In this document: piece by piece, positions 25,348-34,066 of the stretch
Numbering within the stretch: the first letter of the stretch is position 1
How the letters are laid out: the number at the start of each line of letters is the position of its first letter
Source: Desmonostoc muscorum LEGE 12446
GTDB taxonomy: Bacteria; Cyanobacteriota; Cyanobacteriia; Cyanobacteriales; Nostocaceae
Assembly (NCBI RefSeq): GCF_015207005.2
Contig: NZ_JADEXS020000001.1
Coordinates: 2,232,001-2,296,000 of the forward strand
Direction of reading: 5' to 3'
DNA: 64,000 nucleotides
Notes under the pieces: model-generated
What the model was told of the DNA's origin: nothing
Seen by the model: only the letters and a program-made list of their open reading frames with translations
The model's database searches: none
Position numbers and translations under genes: made by a program

Positions 25348-25452
25348 TTAGAAAGCGTTCATGATCGTGATAATACTAACGCTGGTCAACGCGATTAAAG
25401 CGCCCATAACTATAGATTCACTTAATGGATTGCGGATTTTTGAATTCTTCAT
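25348..25452 (-). CDS. 34-residue putative membrane miniprotein
   Basis: An ATG at 25450-25452 opens 34 codons ending TAA: a basic N-terminus (MKNSKIRNP), then a hydrophobic segment (IVMGALIALTSVSIITIMNAF). AAAAGGGAT lies 8-14 bases before the ATG and a good terminator follows the stop, so this looks like an expressed single-gene unit. The stretch ALTSVSI resembles AILTSVSI in the small membrane protein at 34158-34406. Too short for a family call; it could be a stress miniprotein or a type I-like toxin. Confidence 0.5.
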   Translation of the reverse strand: MKNSKIRNPLSESIVMGALIALTSVSIITIMNAF

Positions 25453-25940
25453 TTAAGTAAAATCCCTTTTATTAATTGTTCCTTAACCATATCAAAATCA
25501 GTATATATATCCATAAAAAGACAGTAAAACTTAAATTACCGTAATATCTCTTAGTAAAAACCACAGTATTTACTAACGTAATGGTTTTTACTGACATTGG
25601 TCATTGGGAAAAGGTAGAGGGGTAGGGAGCAAGGGGGAGAATGAAGAGAGCAGGGGGAGCAGGGGAAGCAGGGGGAGCAGGAGGATTAAACTAAGCCACC
25701 CACTTTCTTGTGGGGTTTCAACCTACCTTGCGATACAAGGATTTTTTCGCCCACTAGGGGCGAGGTTTTGAACCTTTACTTTTTTCATGAAAAATTACCT
25801 CTTTCCCCTCTGCTCCCTGCTCTCCATCTCCCTATCTCCCATGCAGACAAATAATTACCTGATCTCCTAGCGGAATACGCGCCTTTATGCAGTAAAATAA
25901 ATCTTAATCAAGGTAAAAATTATTTGAATAGAAAATTACC
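25453..25940. other. Gap upstream of cysH with a cluster of hairpins
   Basis: Contains AGGGGGAGCAGG repeats (25627-25682) and their complement (25800-25840). A cluster of three hairpins lies at 25699-25714 (CCCAC/GTGGG), 25726-25740 (CCTTG/CAAGG) and 25748-25762 (CGCCC/GGGCG), followed by GGTTTTGAACC. The cysH promoter must lie in 25860-25940 but is not evident. Confidence 0.5.
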
Positions 25941-26666
25941 ATGACAGCTTCCACAGCATCTAAAAACGAAACGATCGCTTTTGACTTAGAAAAATTAAAT
26001 CAAGAATTTGAAACTGCCACTCCCAAACAAATCTTGGCATGGTCTGTAGAAAACATCCCAACCGGACTGGTACAAACCAGCGCCTTCAATGTGGATGACA
26101 TGGTAATTACCCATATTCTTTACAGCGAACTCAAGTTTCCGGTTCCTGTGATATTTCTCGATACCCTCTACCACTTTGACGAAAGCCTAGAACTAGTTGC
26201 TAAAGCCAAACAAATATACAACCTGGATCTGAAAACTTACAAAACTCCAGACGTGGACAGCGCCGAAGCTTTTGAAGCCAAGTATGGCGATGCACTCTGG
26301 GACAAAGATATTCTCAAATTCCACGAAATTACCAAAATTGAACCACTGCTACGGGGTTTAGACGAACTCAACAGCGTGGCTTGGATCACTGGACGCCGCC
26401 GTGACCAAGCAGTAACCCGTGCTAATATGCCGATATTTGAATTCGACGGCAAGGGTCGTTTGAAAGTAAATCCCATAGCTACCTGGACACGCAAAGACAG
26501 CTGGCTTTACGTGGCTGAACATGGAGTTATTTACAATCCCCTACACGACCAAGGTTATCCCAGCATCGGCGACAAACCCATCACTACAAAAGTAGGCGAA
26601 GGCGAAGACGAACGCGCCGGACGCTGGCGGGGAAGCAATAAAACAGAATGTGGAATTCATATTTAG
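25941..26666 (+). CDS. cysH: Phosphoadenylyl-sulfate (PAPS) reductase
   Basis: A 241-residue soluble enzyme reducing PAPS to sulfite with thioredoxin in assimilatory sulfate reduction. Visible motifs are VQTSAFNVDDMVITHIL (PP-loop), PVIFLDTLYHFDESL, AWITGRRRDQAVTR, KVNPIATWTRKD, NPLHDQGYPSIGD and the C-terminal catalytic KTECGIHI. The only Cys is in ECGIH, and the paired Cys of iron-sulfur APS reductases are absent, so this is the PAPS-specific class. It appears monocistronic. Confidence 0.95.
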   Translation: MTASTASKNETIAFDLEKLNQEFETATPKQILAWSVENIPTGLVQTSAFNVDDMVITHILYSELKFPVPVIFLDTLYHFDESLELVAKAKQIYNLDLKTYKTPDVDSAEAFEAKYGDALWDKDILKFHEITKIEPLLRGLDELNSVAWITGRRRDQAVTRANMPIFEFDGKGRLKVNPIATWTRKDSWLYVAEHGVIYNPLHDQGYPSIGDKPITTKVGEGEDERAGRWRGSNKTECGIHI

Positions 26667-26776
26667 TCACTGGTCATTAGTCATTTGTCATTAGTATTAG
26701 ACAAAGAGATAAGTCTGATATCGGGCTTTGTGAAATCAAAACCTCAAGGACAAATGACTAAGGACAAAGGACAAAT

Positions 26777-28030
26777 ATGATCAAAATCCTCCACCTTTCC
26801 GATATCCACATGGGAAGCGGCTTTTCCCACGGACGAATTAATCCGCTAACTGGATTAAATACACGATTGGAGGATTTTGTCAATACATTATCTCGATGTA
26901 TTGACCGAGCGATCGCAGATGCCGTAGATTTAGTGATATTTGGTGGCGATGCTTTTCCGGATGCGACACCACCACCTTATGTACAACAAGCTTTTGCTAC
27001 CCAATTTCGCCGTTTGGTAGATGCGAATATTCCCACAGTGCTGTTGGTGGGGAATCACGACCAACATTCCCAAGGACTAGGAGGCGCGAGTTTATGTATT
27101 TACCGCACCTTGGGGGTGCCTGGTTTTCTTGTTGGTGATACCTTAACTACACACTGTATCGAAACCCCCAATGGCAAAGTGCAAGTAATTACCCTTCCTT
27201 GGCTGACTCGTTCCACGTTAATGACTCGTCAAGAGACTGAAGGTTTGTCCTTGGCAGAAGTCAATGAACTGTTAACGGAACGCCTGCGAGTTGTTTTGGA
27301 AGGAGAAATCCGCCGTCTTGACCCCGATGTGCCAACTGTGCTTTTAGCTCATTTGATGGCTGACAATGCTACTTTAGGTGCAGAACGCTACTTGGCTGTG
27401 GGTAAAGGCTTTACTCTGCCGCTATCTTTATTGACGCGACCTTGTTTTGATTATGTAGCGTTAGGACATGTGCATCGTCATCAAAATTTGAATAAATCCA
27501 ACAATCCGCCAGTGATTTATCCAGGGAGTATTGAACGGGTAGATTTTAGTGAAGAGAAAGAAGACAAAGGCTATGTCATGATAGAACTGGAGCGGGGTAA
27601 GGCAGAGTGGGAATTTTGTCCGTTACCAGTTCGGGATTTTTGCACAATTGAGGTGGATGTCTCCAAAGCAGAAGATCCCCAAGCGGTATTAATGAAAGCG
27701 ATCGCCAAGTATGATATTGAAGATGCTGTAGTGCGGCTAATTTATAAACTCCGCTCGGAACAGATGGATTTAATTGACAGTTCCTCTATACATACTGCTT
27801 TAAATCTGGCTCACACCTACACCATCCAAGCAGAATTAGTGAGTCAATTGGCTCGGCCGCGAATTCCCGAATTGACTGCCAGTAGTAGCATTGACCCAAT
27901 GGAAGCCTTAAAAACTTACTTGAACAATCGTGAAGACCTCAAAGACATCGCTGCATCAATGCTAGAAGCTGCACAAAAGTTGCTAGCAGATGATGTGGAA
28001 GTCTGGCTAGAAGCAGCAACTAATGAGTAG
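26777..28030 (+). CDS. sbcD: SbcD/Mre11-like DNA exonuclease
   Basis: A 417-residue metallophosphoesterase. Phosphoesterase motifs in order are LHLSDIHMGSG, FGGDAFPD, LLVGNHDQHS, LLAHLMAD and ALGHVHRHQ, with the family capping region after. SbcD works with the SMC-like SbcC in removing hairpins and protein-blocked DNA ends. No sbcC is adjacent, so the partner must be elsewhere. The spacer before it (26667-26776) is made of TGTCATTAGT/GGACAAA repeats, which run up to the ATG. Confidence 0.88.
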   Translation: MIKILHLSDIHMGSGFSHGRINPLTGLNTRLEDFVNTLSRCIDRAIADAVDLVIFGGDAFPDATPPPYVQQAFATQFRRLVDANIPTVLLVGNHDQHSQGLGGASLCIYRTLGVPGFLVGDTLTTHCIETPNGKVQVITLPWLTRSTLMTRQETEGLSLAEVNELLTERLRVVLEGEIRRLDPDVPTVLLAHLMADNATLGAERYLAVGKGFTLPLSLLTRPCFDYVALGHVHRHQNLNKSNNPPVIYPGSIERVDFSEEKEDKGYVMIELERGKAEWEFCPLPVRDFCTIEVDVSKAEDPQAVLMKAIAKYDIEDAVVRLIYKLRSEQMDLIDSSSIHTALNLAHTYTIQAELVSQLARPRIPELTASSSIDPMEALKTYLNNREDLKDIAASMLEAAQKLLADDVEVWLEAATNE

Positions 28031-28031
28031 A

Positions 28032-28054
28032 GCGATGTCTACGACGGGCGTAGC
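28032..28054 (+). repeat. Small dispersed repeat, shortened intergenic copy
   Basis: GCGATGTCTACGACGGGC followed directly by GTAGC, thus lacking the central part of the full repeat. It lies just after the sbcD stop and only ~160 bases from the full copy at 28211. Confidence 0.75.
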
Positions 28055-28101
28055 TGCGGCACTGCTTTTTCTAGTTTAGCTTTGAGGGGCGATCGCCTTA
28101 C

Positions 28102-29259
28102 TTATTTAACAGTATTTTTCTGCGCGTAGCTGAGATTTTTTTGATATTCTATGATTTTTTGCTGGGCTATTGCATAACTTTGGCTAGAAGATGGCACATT
28201 TTTCATAAGTGCGTAGGCGTAGCCCGTCGTAGACATCGCTCCTTGCCATTCACTCACAACTGTCTTCCATTCATCTGGAGATTTTGCTGATTGAGTCAGG
28301 TTAGCTGCCTTGATTGCCTTATTTACTGCCTCTCGAAAGGTATCAGTTTGAAGTAATACAGTCGGCGATTCTGAAGTTACTGGTGAGGGTGTAACTAATA
28401 CGGTTTTTGATGGTATTTCTGTTTGATTTTTAGAAGATATGGGAAATATTTCTAGTACTTCTGAAGATAGATATATTCCTACAGAAATTAAGAATATCAA
28501 AAAAAACAACAGCCAATATTTATTTATATTACGAGATTTTCGTCGATTATTAGTAGTTTTAGTTTCTTGGTCATTTGATTTTATTTTGTTTACATCCATC
28601 TCTACGCCCAATCTATTAAGTTCTGTGTCTGTCTTTAAATCTGTATTAGATTTATTTGTGCCTGTTGCTTTATTGCCAGAATATGCAGATATTATTCGCT
28701 GTCTTACTAAATATTCAAGTTGATAAATGAGTGCCCCAGTCAAAATATAAAACAAGCCAAATAGTACTATTATTTTATTGTGAAACCCTCTGTAATATTC
28801 AAGTGGTTGGGCATAGCTCAGATTAAAATCGGGCAAAAATATTGTACAAAAAAAAGTTGCTATCAGTGTAGAAATCACAATCACAAGCCAAGCGTATAAT
28901 CCTTCCCACCAGCTCATGATTCCTGGAAAAAATCCTTGCGTTTTACCTATTTCTGGTGCTTGAATTTCTGATATAAACCGACTAAGAAGCAAGTGTAGAC
29001 AGTGATGGGTAAAAGTAATTATTATAATTGGAGAGAGAATTAACAGTATTGTAAACATAACAAATAATTCTAAGCTGTTTACAAAATATGCGATCCGGTA
29101 GCCTACCTTTCCTGTACTATCAACTACAAATATAATAACTCTCAACAATAAAGCCAAAATCAATGCTTTTAGCCAAGAACTAGGATAAGGAAACCATAAA
29201 GGCCAGTGGAATTTTTGTACTTTTTGCTTAGTAGCTTCCATAATATTAGGCTGTGTCAT
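28102..29259 (-). CDS. Multi-pass membrane protein with C-terminal W..LM..VP domain
   Basis: A 385-residue protein starting MTQPNIMEATKQK. Four hydrophobic helices lie in the first half (e.g. LILALLLRVIIFVV, FVMFTILLILSPIIIITF). A polar cytoplasmic loop follows, then a fifth helix (YWLLFFLIFLISVGIYL) and an external C-terminal domain with KAANLTQSAKSPDEWKTVVSEWQ...LMKNVPSSSQSYAIAQQKIIEYQKNLSYAQ, a motif seen repeatedly in cyanobacterial proteins. The motif is split by the in-frame repeat-derived AMSTTGYAYA. The first ten residues match the next gene upstream (29431-29940). Function unknown. Confidence 0.7.
   Translation of the reverse strand: MTQPNIMEATKQKVQKFHWPLWFPYPSSWLKALILALLLRVIIFVVDSTGKVGYRIAYFVNSLELFVMFTILLILSPIIIITFTHHCLHLLLSRFISEIQAPEIGKTQGFFPGIMSWWEGLYAWLVIVISTLIATFFCTIFLPDFNLSYAQPLEYYRGFHNKIIVLFGLFYILTGALIYQLEYLVRQRIISAYSGNKATGTNKSNTDLKTDTELNRLGVEMDVNKIKSNDQETKTTNNRRKSRNINKYWLLFFLIFLISVGIYLSSEVLEIFPISSKNQTEIPSKTVLVTPSPVTSESPTVLLQTDTFREAVNKAIKAANLTQSAKSPDEWKTVVSEWQGAMSTTGYAYALMKNVPSSSQSYAIAQQKIIEYQKNLSYAQKNTVK
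28211..28240 (-). repeat. Small dispersed repeat (SDR) copy 3, in frame inside the membrane-protein gene
   Basis: Full copy on the coding strand of its host, read MSTTGYAYA. It separates WQG from LMKNVP in a motif that is normally continuous (W-x-x-A-I-x-L-M-x-x-V-P). Confidence 0.88.
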
Positions 29260-29430
29260 AACTAATAAACGCGAAAACCTGATAAAATATCGTCTATCTT
29301 AGGATTCCCTATTTACAGATAAAACCAACATATTCACAAATTTTATAACTATATGTTTAAAATATATATTGATTATATTTCTTGTAATTAGACTCTTTAT
29401 CCGCATCTGGAGCCTCAGGAAAATTGAATA

Positions 29431-29940
29431 CTAGCGTTCCTTTGAAATTACACAATTATCATTACTAATGCTTACTTTTTGAATAAAAACATCCTTGCAA
29501 GATGATAAAATATCATTGATAATTTTATTTGCAATATTTTCAAAATCTTGGCTTTTTAATTCGCGGACACTATCGCCATTTAAGTTAATAGAAACAGTTA
29601 GCATCTGAGGATTATTAGAAGACTCGTCATCATTTTCTGCTTCTGCGAAGCCTAGCTCAAATTCTTGACTCCAAGCTGGAAACTCCTTACCTGTGTGCTG
29701 TCCGTAAACCTTCACTCTGTCAACAGATGCAGCCCCTAAGTTAGTTAACCCTCTACGGAGAAATGCAACCCAGGTTTCCTGATTTGGTATTTCAGCAGAT
29801 TCTAGTATTATCTCTAAGCAAGCATCCTTGAAGGCAACTTTTGCAGTGATCCCTTTGGGTTGTAGATGGCGGTTCATCAGAGATGCGATCGCCTCTACAT
29901 CTCCCTGTTTTGCAAGTTCCAGAATATTTGGCTGCGTCAT
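29431..29940 (-). CDS. Hypothetical 'MTQPN' protein
   Basis: A 169-residue soluble protein starting MTQPNILELAKQGDVEAIASLMNRHLQPKGITAKVAFKDACLEIILES. This N-terminal module is common in cyanobacterial proteins of unknown role, with a helix (AKQGDVEAIASLMN) and a beta strand (CLEIILES). It lies directly upstream of the membrane protein, which shares its first residues and part of its leader (AGGGAATCCT at 29985-29994 and 29301-29310). The two genes look like products of a partial duplication. Confidence 0.6.
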   Translation of the reverse strand: MTQPNILELAKQGDVEAIASLMNRHLQPKGITAKVAFKDACLEIILESAEIPNQETWVAFLRRGLTNLGAASVDRVKVYGQHTGKEFPAWSQEFELGFAEAENDDESSNNPQMLTVSINLNGDSVRELKSQDFENIANKIINDILSSCKDVFIQKVSISNDNCVISKER

Positions 29941-30255
29941 AACCAGTAAATGAGAAAATCAAAAGAAAATAACCTTATATTCTCAGGATTCCCTCTTGAG
30001 AGACTCAAGTAACATTATGATGCAAGGTATCAACAAGCCAAAGCTTTAATGTCTAATATAAAAGAGGAGTCAGAATTCAAAATTCATGATTTATAAGACT
30101 TCGAGACCATAATTTTATAATTGGGAGAAAATCAAGCAGCCCTACCACTCTTGATTTTGCAGCGATTCTGACTCCTGAATTCTGACTCAAAAACTATTGT
30201 TTTCTGTGCTAAGCAAATTACCACGATTAATATTAATTAAATTCCACTCTTAATT
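29941..30255. other. Intergenic region with inverted repeat AAAATCAAG/CTTGATTTT
   Basis: Perfect 9-bp arms at 30128-30136 and 30150-30158, flanked by CAGAATTCAAAATTC and GACTCCTGAATTCTGACTC short repeats. The promoter of the endonuclease V gene is not clear. Confidence 0.45.
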
Positions 30256-30921
30256 ATGAAGATTTATCAATATCATGCTTGGCCTTCAACTGTGGAGGAA
30301 GCCATAGTTATCCAAGAACAGTTGCGAAATCAGGTAATTACATCAGATCAACTGGAAGAACCTGTGCAGTATGTCGCTGGAGTGGATATGGGTTTTGAAG
30401 CCGATGGCACTATTAGCCGTGCAGCGGTGGCAGTACTGAGTTTTCCTGATTTGCAAGTAGTTGAGACAACCCTAGCACACCGTCCTACGACCTTTCCTTA
30501 TATTCCTGGTTTCCTTTCATTTCGGGAAATTCCCGCAGTCTTGGATGCTTTGGAGAAAATTAAAACAACACCAAATCTGATTCTGTGTGATGGCCAGGGA
30601 ATTGCCCATCCCCGCAGATTCGGTATAGCTAGCCATTTGGGGGTACTTGTGGATATACCGACAATTGGTGTAGCTAAGTCATTGTTGATAGGTAAGCATG
30701 AAGAATTACCAGAAACTAGAGGTAACTGGCGATCGCTCATACACCAAGGTGAAATAATCGGAGCAGTTTTGCGATCGCGCACAGGAGTCAAACCCCTGTA
30801 CGTCTCCAGTGGTCATCGAATCAGTTTACCGACAGCAATTGACTACGTGTTACGCTGCACACCCAAATATCGTCTGCCAGAAACTACACGCATTGCTGAT
30901 AAATTAGCGTCGGCAAGATAA
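30256..30921 (+). CDS. nfi: Endonuclease V (deoxyinosine-specific)
   Basis: A 221-residue repair nuclease that nicks DNA 3' to deoxyinosine. Visible are VAGVDMGFEADG (first catalytic Asp), FPYIPGFLSFREIP, LILCDGQGIAHPRRFGIASHLGV (DGQG-x-x-HPR signature), TIGVAKSLLIG and the SGHRISLPTAIDYV C-terminus. All key residues look intact. Monocistronic. Confidence 0.95.
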   Translation: MKIYQYHAWPSTVEEAIVIQEQLRNQVITSDQLEEPVQYVAGVDMGFEADGTISRAAVAVLSFPDLQVVETTLAHRPTTFPYIPGFLSFREIPAVLDALEKIKTTPNLILCDGQGIAHPRRFGIASHLGVLVDIPTIGVAKSLLIGKHEELPETRGNWRSLIHQGEIIGAVLRSRTGVKPLYVSSGHRISLPTAIDYVLRCTPKYRLPETTRIADKLASAR

Positions 30922-31028
30922 AGGTTATTGAAGTTTTTTCTAAATACTTGCTTGCGCCTACTCAATCGTGTTAGGAATCGCACAGAAAGAAGTTGAAGTA
31001 GCTAAATACGAATTCAGAAGTTAGAACA

Positions 31029-31595
31029 ATGAACGCACTAACTTTACAGTGGCACGATGCAGGTGCAGATAAAACTCAGAACATTTACGAACAACAGCCA
31101 AGTAAAAATCCTGGCACTGTCCGCATCGGTCGCGATCCCCTCCGGTGCGATATTGTTCTGAGTAATCCCACAGTATCTGGTTTGCATATTGAAATATTTT
31201 TTCATCCCCAGCAACAGCGCTTTTATTTGAGGAACTTGCGATCGCAAAATCCCCCCCTTGTCGACGGACGGCAACTAGTCCAAGGTGAAATGCCTTTAAC
31301 TGAGGGTACTAACATCTCTTTGGGACAAATACAACTCAAAGTTACTAGCATTTCCACAGGCAACATTCCCGCAACAATTTTGATGCCACCGCAACCGCCA
31401 GTGGTTAACCCCCATTCACCAGCAAATATCGGACATCACCATCACCATCATCCAGCACCACCGCCAGGAGTTTATGGTTTAAAATGTCCCAAATGTTACA
31501 AAGTTTCCCCACCAGAGAATCTGCAAATTGGTTGTCCGTGGTGTGGGACATCTTTGGCTGCGGCAGTCAGTGTGTTAGTAGCACCTGGTAGTTAG
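31029..31595 (+). CDS. FHA domain protein with C-terminal zinc ribbon
   Basis: A 188-residue protein. Residues ~1-110 are an FHA phosphothreonine-binding domain (VRIGRDPLRCDIVLSNPTVSGLHIEIFF, with the G-R, S-x-x-H and N residues). A Pro/His-rich linker with six consecutive His and PAPPP follows. A zinc ribbon (CPKC...CPWCG) ends the protein. FHA domains read Ser/Thr kinase signals. It precedes another FHA gene on the same strand, separated by G-rich and AATGACAAATGAC repeats. Confidence 0.82.
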   Translation: MNALTLQWHDAGADKTQNIYEQQPSKNPGTVRIGRDPLRCDIVLSNPTVSGLHIEIFFHPQQQRFYLRNLRSQNPPLVDGRQLVQGEMPLTEGTNISLGQIQLKVTSISTGNIPATILMPPQPPVVNPHSPANIGHHHHHHPAPPPGVYGLKCPKCYKVSPPENLQIGCPWCGTSLAAAVSVLVAPGS

Positions 31596-31702
31596 GGAGA
31601 TGAGGGAGATGAGGGGGCAGGGGAGGCAGGGGAGGCAGGGGAGGCAGGGGAGGCAGGGGGAGAAATAACCAATGACAAATGACCAATGACAAATGACCAA
31701 TG
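31596..31702. repeat. Tandem repeats between the two FHA genes
   Basis: GAGGGAGAT and GGGGAGGCA nonamers (31595-31662) are followed by CAATGACAAATGAC repeats (31669-31702). The start codon ATG at 31700 lies inside the last repeat unit. Confidence 0.8.
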
Positions 31703-33658
31703 ACTAATCACCTACAAATCCAATTAAGTTGGGAAGATCCAACAACCGGAGAACGGCGAGAACCAATGTTGAATATACCGATCGCCTTTGGTCGGGAATT
31801 CGGGCGGTTACCTGCTGAACTTGGAGGACAGCGGGTTTCGAGGATGCTGCTAAATAGTAATGAAGTTTCTCGCTACCATGCCCTAATTGAGTGGGAACAA
31901 AATCATCTGGTGGTGATTGACCAAGGTAGCGTTAACGGTATCTATGTCAACGGTAAACAACAAAAGCGCAGTGTTGTGGCTAATGGCGATACGTTACAGA
32001 TTGGTCCCTATGTCATCACAGTGAAGTTTGGTGCTATTGCTTCTGCACCAGATACCACCCCTCCTTCGACGATTCGCTTCAACCCAAATACAAATATCCC
32101 AGACCCCAGTTTGCCTGTAGCCCAGCCTGGGATCACCGCAGGCACTAATTTTCCGCCAGCAGCATTTCAAGCACAAAAAGTTCCCGTACTAGCCCTTTAT
32201 GCTACTGGGCTGCCAGTGGATGAAACTGATTATCTGGCGATCGGGGCGGGACTGGGTAGCTTTGTTTGGGTTGATTTGCTGCGACTTAGTGGTGTGCGTG
32301 CTGAAAAAATTGTCGCTGTGGGATTAGAAGGCGAACCTTATGCCCGTTATAAGCGCCTGTGTATGAATTCCCAGATTCCCTTATATGAAAGACTGCGGTC
32401 TAATTCCGATTCTTGCCCTGATAATATTTGGGGCTGGCCTAGTTATGCCTTGCGCGAAGCTTGGGCTGACTTGGCCAAGGGAAAAATTAACTCAGCATTT
32501 AAATATTTGTGGCAGGTGTTTGCTGAACCAACATTTGCCGAAACTTATACACCCCGTTCCGGTAATGTCTTTAATTCCATAGACAGAGAGGCCAAGCGTA
32601 TTGGTTGGAACCAAATTTATCGCTATGGGCGAGTCAGGGCAATTCGCAAAACCGATGATGGCAGGTATTGTGTAGCCTATTCTCGCGCCCCTGGAAATTA
32701 TGCTTTTTTAGTTACTCGTTATTTACATTTAGCTACTGGATATCCAGCAATTCAGTTTCTCCCAGATTTGCAAGCTTATAGAGAAAAATATCAAGACTTT
32801 AAAACTGTTGTGAATGCTTACGAAGCACACGATCACGTTTATCAGCAATTAGAGGATCGCGGTGGTACAGTATTGATTCGCGGACGGGGAATTGTGGCTT
32901 CGCGGATTTTGCAGCGGATTTTTGAAGCCAGAAAGCGCAATCGGAATATTTCAGTTTTGCATTTAATGCGATCGCCTAAACCCCAAGGCAACAAATTTCA
33001 ATATGCCCAGCGCCTAGTCAAAAATCATTACGAATTTCAACCCTTTAACTGGCCGAAAGCTTGTTGGGGCGGCGAACTCCGCACAATGTTAGAAAAAGCC
33101 AGCCCCGATGAACGCAAACGTTTACTAACAGACTGGGGTGGTACCACCACCGCCGACCGGCACGATTGGCAGCGCATCACTGCCCAAGGAATCAGCGAAG
33201 GTTGGTACCAAATTACCTTCGGTGAAGTCCAGGACGTAGAACGAGACGCCCAAAACCGGACTATTACCCATATCCGAGAACAAAGCTTTGGCGAAATGAA
33301 ATTGATAGCTGACTTTATTGTTGATGCCACTGGACTGGATGCCAAAGTAAATGCTAGTCCCCTGCTAGAAGATTTTGTTAAACATTACAACTTGCCACTC
33401 AATAATCTGGGGCGATTGGCTGTAGCGAACAATTTTGAATTAGTAGAAATGCGTAGCGACAAAGGACAAATGTATGCAGCAGGGGCGATTACCCTTGGTG
33501 GCCCTTATGCCGCAGTTGATAGTTTCTTGGGCTTGCAATACGCCGCATTAGTCGCCGTTGATGGACTCGCCGCCGCCCGTGCCCCTGGAGTTCAGAGGTT
33601 GAATTTTGTCAGTTCCTTTGGGCAGTGGTTGAAGTGGGCGTTAAATCAGTCACCCTAA
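31700..33658 (+). CDS. FHA domain fused to an FAD/NAD(P)-dependent oxidoreductase
   Basis: A 652-residue fusion. Residues ~1-115 are an FHA domain (IAFGREFGRLP, NEVSRYHALIEWE, VVIDQGSVNGIYVNG). From ~155 a flavoprotein monooxygenase-like region begins with LAIGAGLGSFVWVDLL (FAD-binding G-x-G-x-x-x). A second dinucleotide motif is VLIRGRGIVASRIL (~395), followed by FIVDATGLDA, the ATG motif of two-dinucleotide-binding-domain flavoproteins. It suggests redox activity addressed by phosphothreonine signalling. The substrate is unknown. Confidence 0.82.
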   Translation: MTNHLQIQLSWEDPTTGERREPMLNIPIAFGREFGRLPAELGGQRVSRMLLNSNEVSRYHALIEWEQNHLVVIDQGSVNGIYVNGKQQKRSVVANGDTLQIGPYVITVKFGAIASAPDTTPPSTIRFNPNTNIPDPSLPVAQPGITAGTNFPPAAFQAQKVPVLALYATGLPVDETDYLAIGAGLGSFVWVDLLRLSGVRAEKIVAVGLEGEPYARYKRLCMNSQIPLYERLRSNSDSCPDNIWGWPSYALREAWADLAKGKINSAFKYLWQVFAEPTFAETYTPRSGNVFNSIDREAKRIGWNQIYRYGRVRAIRKTDDGRYCVAYSRAPGNYAFLVTRYLHLATGYPAIQFLPDLQAYREKYQDFKTVVNAYEAHDHVYQQLEDRGGTVLIRGRGIVASRILQRIFEARKRNRNISVLHLMRSPKPQGNKFQYAQRLVKNHYEFQPFNWPKACWGGELRTMLEKASPDERKRLLTDWGGTTTADRHDWQRITAQGISEGWYQITFGEVQDVERDAQNRTITHIREQSFGEMKLIADFIVDATGLDAKVNASPLLEDFVKHYNLPLNNLGRLAVANNFELVEMRSDKGQMYAAGAITLGGPYAAVDSFLGLQYAALVAVDGLAAARAPGVQRLNFVSSFGQWLKWALNQSP

Positions 33659-33769
33659 TAGGATTTTAGATTTTAGATTTTGGATTTTGGATTGGGAATT
33701 GTGCGTCTGGATTTTGTAAATGTAGAACAGCTTAGCCATTTTGAGTTCCGAACATCAAACTTGAGATTC

Positions 33770-34000
33770 AAAGGTGCAATTTCCAGGATAAAAGATGCAA
33801 CTTCGAGGATAAAAGGTGCAACTTCGAGAATAAAAGGTGCAACGTTGAGGATAAAAGGCTCAGCGTTGGAGTTCAAAGGCTCAACGTTGAGGTTCAAAGG
33901 CGCAACGTTGAGGTTCAGAGGCTCAACGTTGGAGTTCAGAGGCTCAACGTTGAAGTTCAGAGGCTCAACGTTGAAGTTCAAAGGCGATACCTTGAGCTTG
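33770..34000. repeat. 21-bp tandem repeat array, 11 units
   Basis: Eleven consecutive 21-base units of the form AAAGGYKCAACKTYGAGGWTC cover 33770-34000. Long ORFs exist through it on both strands (heptapeptide repeats such as RIKGATS and LNVEPLN), because 21 is a multiple of three; they are not considered genes. A second array with the same consensus lies at 37741-37854. Confidence 0.85.
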
Positions 34001-34066
34001 CCTGGGATTCAAATCGCAGGCTAACAGCAGAACTCAGTTAAAATTGACTCAAATTTCCTAAAATTT

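Noticed and set aside
33680..34024. Plus- and minus-strand ORFs of 102-114 codons made of heptapeptide repeats
   Set aside because: A 21-bp tandem repeat keeps several frames open by its period alone; neither strand has a credible start or a domain.
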